From positions 1 through 64,000 of the forward strand of contig JAJEIY010000061.1 of NCBI GenBank assembly GCA_022828085.1: a DNA stretch of 64,000 bases, in the 5' to 3' direction. Positions 58,326 to 64,000 of the stretch are shown one piece after another. Origin of the DNA: Acidobacteriota bacterium (lineage in GTDB: Bacteria; Acidobacteriota; Vicinamibacteria; Marinacidobacterales; Marinacidobacteraceae). The notes under the pieces are model-generated. The model ran no database searches. It saw nothing but the letters and a program-made list of their open reading frames with translations, and was not told where the DNA came from. Position 1 is the stretch's first letter, and the number at the start of each line of letters is the position of its first letter. The translations under genes were made by a program, and so were the position numbers.

Positions 58326-58640
58326 TCCCGGTCCGGAGACCGGCGTTCCAAGCCGTATGCCCCATTCGGGGGGAAAGTGTGAAAGGCGGGCTGGCCCCCC
58401 TTTCACGAAAAAAGACAGCGCGAATCGGAAGTCGCCTGCCTCGCCGGATCGGCCTTTGTGGCCCAGCCCGGGACAGCATCATGCGGCGAGTTCCGATTCG
58501 GAGGCACGAAGTGCCGTTCGGGTTGGGGGTGGGGCGCTCTCCTACCGGTTGTCTGACATCGCATCTTGAACACGCGGAGGCGCCCCACCCCCAGCCCGAC
58601 CAGTGCGCGCGCCGGTCCGGGGACCGGCGATCCAGGACTC
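58326..58640. repeat. Composite multi-hairpin intergenic element C (including flanking GCCGGYC hairpins 58326-58355 and 58609-58640)
   Basis: GTGAAAGG hairpin 58379-58406; stem CGAATCGGAA.TCGCC/GGCGAGTTCCGATTCG; mini-hairpin GGCAC-GAA-GTGCC 58503-58515; 19-bp stem 58519-58537/58580-58598. Confidence 0.8.
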
Positions 58641-59568
58641 ATTCGCCGCCGCTCCCGCCCGTGTGCCAGACCACCACCGGGCGCCAGCCGTCCGGCGCGG
58701 CCGCAACAACGGCAATCAGCGCCAGACCACTCTCGTCACCCGAATCCGCCGGAGAATCGAGGGTCGCCACCGCGCAGCGGACCTCGGCGTCGGATTGCGG
58801 GCCCCCGGCTTCGTCCCCGTGTTCACCGGCGGCGCCGTACGGGAGCAGGCGGCCGTGCCCCAGGAGCCGGGACCCTTCCTCCGATACCGCGAGCCGCGGC
58901 ATCCCTCTCAAGGCGGCGAGCGGGTCCAGGAGACGCGCCGCGATGGCGTCGCGATCCGGCAGCTCGTCGAGCCGGGCCGCGGCCGACACCTCGAAGGGTC
59001 CCACTCCGGTGCGCCGCAGGGCGGCCAGGTGAGCCGCGCCGCCGAGCCGCTCGCCGAGGTCTCGGGCGAGGCCGCGGATGTACGTGCCCGGCCCCACCTG
59101 ACAGGCGAACTCCGCCACCTTCCCGTCGTAGCCGAGGAGGCGGAGTTCGTCCACGCGGACCCGGCTCGGGGCCAGCCGTACCGGAAGGCCCGCCCGCGCC
59201 AGACGGTAAGCGCGGCGGCCGCCGACCTGCTTCGCCGAGTAGCGGGGAGGGACCTGGTCGATTTCTCCGAGGAACTCCGGAAGCACCCGCTCGATCGCCG
59301 ACGATTCCGGACACGCCGCGGGAGCGCCCAGCGGCTGCCCGGTACCGTCGTCGGTGTCGGTGGCCTGCCCGAAACACACCCGGGCGCGGTACCGCTTGGC
59401 GCCCGCGGCCACAAACCGGACGAGCCGGGTAGCCCGGCCTACGCAGACGGGCAGCAGTCCCGTTGCGAAGGGGTCGAGGGAACCGGCGTGACCGGCCCGG
59501 ACTCCGCCAAGTGTCGCCCGGACGCGCCGTACGACCGCAAACGAACTGAGTCCCTCGTCCTTGTCCAC
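58639..59568 (-). CDS. truB: tRNA pseudouridine(55) synthase
   Basis: MDKDEGLSSFAVVRRVRATLGGVRAGHAGSLDPFATGLLPVCVGRATRL. Confidence 0.94.
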   Translation of the reverse strand: MDKDEGLSSFAVVRRVRATLGGVRAGHAGSLDPFATGLLPVCVGRATRLVRFVAAGAKRYRARVCFGQATDTDDGTGQPLGAPAACPESSAIERVLPEFLGEIDQVPPRYSAKQVGGRRAYRLARAGLPVRLAPSRVRVDELRLLGYDGKVAEFACQVGPGTYIRGLARDLGERLGGAAHLAALRRTGVGPFEVSAAARLDELPDRDAIAARLLDPLAALRGMPRLAVSEEGSRLLGHGRLLPYGAAGEHGDEAGGPQSDAEVRCAVATLDSPADSGDESGLALIAVVAAAPDGWRPVVVWHTGGSGGE

Positions 59569-59585
59569 GAGGAGGAGGCCTGAAA

Positions 59586-60038
59586 TCAGTTCTTCTCCTC
59601 GCCCGGCCGGACGGGCGGCCCGCCGTCCCCTCCCTCCGGGGACTCGTCCCCCGCGGTCCGCGGGCGCGCGGCGCGCTCCCGGTCGAGGATCTGCTCCAGA
59701 CGGATCGAGAACTCGACCGACGGATCGAACACGAACCGGATCTCCGGAGTGGCGCGCAGCCGGATTCGTGAACCCAGCAGGGTCCGCACCCGGCCGCGCG
59801 CCCGGCCGAGGACGGCGAGCGTCTCCTTCTGGTCGGCATCGCTCCCGTAGACCGAAACATAGACACGGGCCAGGGTGAGATCGCCGGTCAGTTCGACGCG
59901 GGTCACCGTCGCGCGCCCGACCCGGGGATCCGCCAGCTCGAACCGCAGGATGCCGGCCACCTCCCGCCGGATCGCCTCGCCGACCCGCTCGCGCCTTCCT
60001 CCGGTTCTCATGGGCTGACTGCTACTCCTGCTCCTCAA
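59586..60038 (-). CDS. rbfA: Ribosome-binding factor A
   Basis: RRERVGEAIRREVAGILRFELADPRVGRATVTRVELTGDLTLARVYVS; start may be 60011. Confidence 0.92.
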   Translation of the reverse strand: MRSRSSSQPMRTGGRRERVGEAIRREVAGILRFELADPRVGRATVTRVELTGDLTLARVYVSVYGSDADQKETLAVLGRARGRVRTLLGSRIRLRATPEIRFVFDPSVEFSIRLEQILDRERAARPRTAGDESPEGGDGGPPVRPGEEKN

Positions 60039-60336
60039 CGGTCAGCCGCTCGATCACGGTGTCCGCCACCTCCGAAGGGTACGCGCGAACGGCGATGCTG
60101 CGCGCCGTCTCCAGCCGGGCCCCCACGACCTCTTCTCCGAGGCCGACCGCGACCACGGAAATCTCCGCCTCCCGAAGCATCTCCGGATCCCCGGTTTCGG
60201 CAACCGCCACCAGACAGCGGGCGCGCAACCGGTCCGACAGCGACCGCACGACGCTGCGCCGATCCTTGCGCGACCGTGCGTACGGGAGTCGCAGGGTGAT
60301 GCGGAGGAGCCCCACCCGCGTTCGGGGACCGGTCAC
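60022..60336 (-). CDS. DUF503 (YlxP-like) protein
   Basis: GLLRITLRLPYARSRKDRRSVVRSLSDRLRARCLVAVAETGD. Confidence 0.88.
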   Translation of the reverse strand: MTGPRTRVGLLRITLRLPYARSRKDRRSVVRSLSDRLRARCLVAVAETGDPEMLREAEISVVAVGLGEEVVGARLETARSIAVRAYPSEVADTVIERLTVEEQE

Positions 60337-60388
60337 GCGCTCAGGTCCTTACCGGGAGCCGGGCCGAGGGACCGTCCGCCCACCAGGT

Positions 60389-63115
60389 TCAGTCGGCGAC
60401 CGGACTGACCTGCTCCTCGCGGAACGCCTCGATGATGTCGCCGATCTTCACGTCGTTGTAGCCGGCGATTCCGACACCGCACTCGAAGCCCTCGCGGACC
60501 TGGGCCACGTCCTCCTTGAACCGGCGGAGGCTGCCGATGCGTCCGGTGTGCACCAGCCGGCCGTCGCGGACCAGGCGCACCCGGGAATTCCTCGGAACCG
60601 TGCCCGCGAGGACGTAGGAACCGGCCACGATCCCAACTCGCGGCACCTGGAACGTCCGCCGGACCTCGATCTTCCCGAGTTCGACGATCTCGGTCTCCGG
60701 TTCCAGAAGCCCGGCGAGCGCCTTCTCCATCTCCTCGACGAGGTGGTAGATGACCGTGTGGCCGCGAATCTCGACCTTTTCCTGCTCGGCGAGCCGCTGC
60801 GCCTGCGGGTCCGGACGGACGCCGAAGGCGACGATGATGGACTCGGTCGCCGACGCCAGGTTCACGTCGCTCTCCGAGACGGCGCCCGCGCCCGCGTGAA
60901 TCACCCGGACCTTGACGTCCTCCGTCGACAGCCGTTCCAGCGCGTCCCGGACGGCCTCCACCGTTCCCCCGACATCCGCCTTCACCACGATCGAGAGTTC
61001 CTTCAGACCGCCGCTCATCTGGGCATGCAGGTTCTGGAGGTTCAGGCGCTGGCGGCCCTCGATCAACTGCAGCCGGGTTTCTTCCTTCTTCTCCTCCGCG
61101 GCGCGCCGCGCCTCCGCCGGCTTCTGGCTGGCCGAGAAGGGGTCGCCGACCACCGGCACCTCGGTGAGTCCGAGCACCTCGCAGGGCGTGGACGGAGGCG
61201 CTTTCTTCATGCGGCGTCCCGATTCGTCGAGGAGCGCCCGCACCTTGCCCCAGGCGGCGCCGGCGCTCACCGTGTCGCCGACGGACAGGGTGCCCTCCTG
61301 AACCAGGAACTGGGCCACCGGGCCGCGGCCCTTGTCCTTCCGGGCCTCGAGGACCACTCCCTGGGCGGGCCCCCGCGGATTTGCGGTGGGTTCCTCGAGT
61401 TCCGCCACGTCGAGCACGGACTGCAGCAGTTCCGGAAGCCCGTCGTGGGTCTTCGCCGATACCTGACAGAAGATGGAATCGCCGCCCCAGTCCTCCGGAG
61501 TCACCTCGCGCTCCGCCAGCTGACGCATCACAAGGTCGGGATCGGCCGCCGGCTTGTCCATCTTGTTCACGGCCACCACGATGGGCACTTCGGCCGCGCG
61601 GGCGTGATTCAGCGCTTCGATCGTCTGCTCCTTGACCCCGTCGTCCGCGGCCACCACCAGGATCACCACGTCGGTCACGCCGGCGCCGCGAGCCCGCATC
61701 TTGGTGAAGGCCTCGTGCCCCGGGGTGTCCAGGAAAACGAGCCGGTGGCCGTTCGTTTCCACCGTGTAGGCGCTCATGTGCTGGGTGATGCCACCCGCCT
61801 CGCTGTCGACCACCCGGGCGCTGCGAATCGCATCGAGGAGGCTCGTCTTCCCGTGGTCCACATGACCCATCACGGTGACCACCGGAGCCCTCTCGACCAG
61901 ATCTTCCCTCTTCCGGTCTTCTTCCTCCTGGCTGGACGCCTGCGCCTCGCTGGCGGGCGCCGCGGCCGGCGCGGTCCCGGCCGCGGCGATGGTTCCGCCG
62001 TAGTTCCGGACGAGCTTGGTGGCGATCTCGGTATCGAGCGGCTGATTGATCGACGCCGCCACTCCGTGTTGGAGCAGCAACGCCTTGATCACCTCGACGG
62101 TCGGGATGCTCATGGCTTCCGCGAGACCCTTGACGGTGATCCCGTCACTCAGTGCGACCGAGGCAGTCGTCCGATACTCCCGGGTCACCGCCTGGCGCAA
62201 CCCCGGCGGCAGCGGGCTGTCGAGACCCTCCAGCACCTCGGGGGTCTCGGCCGGCGCCTGACGCCTGCGCCCCTTGGACCGCCGGCCCGGAGCGGGACGC
62301 TGGGCCTTGGGGGGCGCCGACGGTGTCCTCCTCAGCGGTGGCGGAGTCGCCCGGATGCGCGGCGGCGTGGCGCGCCGGACCGGCCGGGTCACGGCGGGCA
62401 CGATCTTGCGATCCGTGGCTCCGGGCCGGAACGCGGCGGGGCCCGAGGATGACGCGATGATCCTGGTCTCGATGCGGCGCGGCGGCGAAGGCGCGGCCTT
62501 TTCCTCCGGCTTTTCGGGAGCCGCCGCCATCCGCTCGGAGCGGACGGGCGCTTCGGCCGGTCCGGCGCGGACATCGCTCTCGCGGATCTCCGGGGCGGCC
62601 GCGGGAGCGGCCTTCTTCTCCCTGGCCGGCTCCGCCGGGTCCGGAACGGCTTCGGCTTCGGGTTCCTCAGCGGCGCGCTGGGCTGCCGCCTCGGCGCGAC
62701 GCTCTTCCTCGGCGCGCTGCTCGGCGGCGGCCGCTGCGGCCGAGCGGCGCGCGGCCTCCGCTTCCGCCTCGGCCTGCGCCTTCGCTTCGGCTTCTTCCCT
62801 GGCCTTCGCCTCGGCCTCCTCCTGCGCCTTGCGCTCGGCTTCGCCGCGCTCTTTCGCCTCGGCGGCCTCCCGCAGGCAGCGCTGCTCGGCGGCGCGCCGG
62901 ATGTTCTCGGCGGCCTGCAGGCGTCGGTCGGGACGCGATGCCCGCCGCTGCTGCAGCCGAAGCCGGTTCCTGACCTTCCGGGCGTCACTGTCCCGGATGG
63001 AGGACGAGACGGTCCGGACCCGCAGACTGAAATCCGTCTGAAGAACCCGGAGGAGCTCGCCCGGCTCCATCCCGACCTCCTTGGCGAGGTCGCTGACCCT
63101 GACGGTGGACGGCAT
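60389..63115 (-). CDS. infB: Translation initiation factor IF-2
   Basis: [38 protein letters not shown]-rich N-term. Confidence 0.98.
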   Translation of the reverse strand: MPSTVRVSDLAKEVGMEPGELLRVLQTDFSLRVRTVSSSIRDSDARKVRNRLRLQQRRASRPDRRLQAAENIRRAAEQRCLREAAEAKERGEAERKAQEEAEAKAREEAEAKAQAEAEAEAARRSAAAAAAEQRAEEERRAEAAAQRAAEEPEAEAVPDPAEPAREKKAAPAAAPEIRESDVRAGPAEAPVRSERMAAAPEKPEEKAAPSPPRRIETRIIASSSGPAAFRPGATDRKIVPAVTRPVRRATPPRIRATPPPLRRTPSAPPKAQRPAPGRRSKGRRRQAPAETPEVLEGLDSPLPPGLRQAVTREYRTTASVALSDGITVKGLAEAMSIPTVEVIKALLLQHGVAASINQPLDTEIATKLVRNYGGTIAAAGTAPAAAPASEAQASSQEEEDRKREDLVERAPVVTVMGHVDHGKTSLLDAIRSARVVDSEAGGITQHMSAYTVETNGHRLVFLDTPGHEAFTKMRARGAGVTDVVILVVAADDGVKEQTIEALNHARAAEVPIVVAVNKMDKPAADPDLVMRQLAEREVTPEDWGGDSIFCQVSAKTHDGLPELLQSVLDVAELEEPTANPRGPAQGVVLEARKDKGRGPVAQFLVQEGTLSVGDTVSAGAAWGKVRALLDESGRRMKKAPPSTPCEVLGLTEVPVVGDPFSASQKPAEARRAAEEKKEETRLQLIEGRQRLNLQNLHAQMSGGLKELSIVVKADVGGTVEAVRDALERLSTEDVKVRVIHAGAGAVSESDVNLASATESIIVAFGVRPDPQAQRLAEQEKVEIRGHTVIYHLVEEMEKALAGLLEPETEIVELGKIEVRRTFQVPRVGIVAGSYVLAGTVPRNSRVRLVRDGRLVHTGRIGSLRRFKEDVAQVREGFECGVGIAGYNDVKIGDIIEAFREEQVSPVAD

Positions 63116-63118
63116 TGG

Positions 63119-64000
63119 CTAACGGTCCCGTGGCTCCGGCGCGGTTTTTCCGGCCCGCCCCGACCGATCGTCCCGCCGGGGACGCGAACGGGGATCGCGG
63201 GGCCCGTGGTGGCGCGATGGGCCGCCGGGGCCACCGCGCCGCCTGTCGGGCCCTCGCCGGGGAGATTCCCCATCACGGGGACTGCGCCGGGGAGAGCGCG
63301 AATCGCGGGGGCCGCGTCCCGGAGCACGTCCATCGCGGGGGCCGCGCCCCGGAGAACGCCCATCGCGGGGGCCGCGCCCCGGAGAACGCCCGGCGCGGGG
63401 ATCGCGCCGGGGCCCCCGCTCGGCCCTTCGCGGAGACGCCCCCTCGGCCACGACTTCGATCGGAATGCCGATGAGTTCGGACGCGAGGCGCACATTCTGG
63501 CCGCGTTTTCCGAGGGTGCGGGGCAACTCGGCTTCAGAAACCGTGACCAGCAGGCCACCGTCCTCACGCAGTCTCCGTGAGCCTCCTTCGCGGGCCTCCT
63601 CGTCCACTCTCCGAATGTCGAGCACTTCCGCCGGGCGCAGCGCGTTCCGCGCAAACCTCTCCACCTGCTCGTTCCACAGAACCACGTCCACCCGTTCCCC
63701 GCGAAGTTCACGGCTCACCGCACGAATGCGGGAGCCCCCCGGCCCGAGGCACGCGGCCACGGCATCCACGTCGGGCGCCGCGCTGGATACCGCGACCTTG
63801 GCCCGGAGTCCCGGATGGCGCGCGACCGCCCGGACCCGGACGACGCCGCGACGGACCTCCGGGGTCTCGCGTTCGATCAATCCCGCCAGTACGGACGGGG
63901 CGATCCGGGACAGGATGACGGGCGGATCCTGGGGTTCGATCGCGTGAACGGCGACCCGGATGGTGTCTTCGGGATTGAAGACCTCGTGGCGGCTCTGCTC
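63119..64000 (-). CDS. nusA: NusA (partial; N-terminus beyond window) with Arg/Gly/Pro repeat tail
   Basis: KH region ACLGPGGSRIRAVSRELRGERVDVVLWNEQVERFARNALRPAEV; tail (GRSPGRGPRD)n. Confidence 0.88.
   Translation of the reverse strand, partial: EQSRHEVFNPEDTIRVAVHAIEPQDPPVILSRIAPSVLAGLIERETPEVRRGVVRVRAVARHPGLRAKVAVSSAAPDVDAVAACLGPGGSRIRAVSRELRGERVDVVLWNEQVERFARNALRPAEVLDIRRVDEEAREGGSRRLREDGGLLVTVSEAELPRTLGKRGQNVRLASELIGIPIEVVAEGASPRRAERGPRRDPRAGRSPGRGPRDGRSPGRGPRDGRAPGRGPRDSRSPRRSPRDGESPRRGPDRRRGGPGGPSRHHGPRDPRSRPRRDDRSGRAGKTAPEPRDR

Noticed and set aside
53211-58640. Integron attC sites or retron msr/msd
   Set aside because: No integrase or reverse transcriptase ORF in the window, and attC core-site motifs (RYYYAAC/GTTRRRY) not evident
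63240-63430. CRISPR-like or non-coding repeat
   Set aside because: 30-bp units are in frame with nusA and encode its C-terminal tail

Overview
High-GC bacterial chromosomal window (64 kb), mostly core genes: mutL, glyS-glyQ, recO, mgtE, holA-lptE-leuS, mutY, a fab cluster (fabF-acpP-fabG-fabD-rpmF-DUF177), efp/epmA, rib genes, cinA/pgpA, nrdR, purC, pnp-rpsO-truB-rbfA-DUF503-infB-nusA. Accessory segments carry a tandem arginase pair, a UbiD-family decarboxylase, an aldo/keto reductase fused to a RidA-like domain, an arsR-arsI pair, an orphan HsdR-N-like nuclease, and a sigma factor/toastrack envelope cassette. The taxon is uncertain; a Gemmatimonadota-like lineage is a weak inference from gene content. 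The most unusual signals are non-coding: (i) a 64-bp tandem array (7 units, no length change) between two paralogous hemerythrin genes; (ii) a dispersed hairpin family (GGCTTGGA-x-GCCGGYCTCCRRCCGGC) with compensatory stem changes, at least 11 copies plus variants; (iii) composite multi-hairpin intergenic elements at about 53.2, 55.4 and 58.4 kb. Two of these share an identical 59-bp core, and two share an ordered architecture of hairpins whose stem sequences differ while base pairing is kept. All family assignments are from reading the translations; no database search was run.
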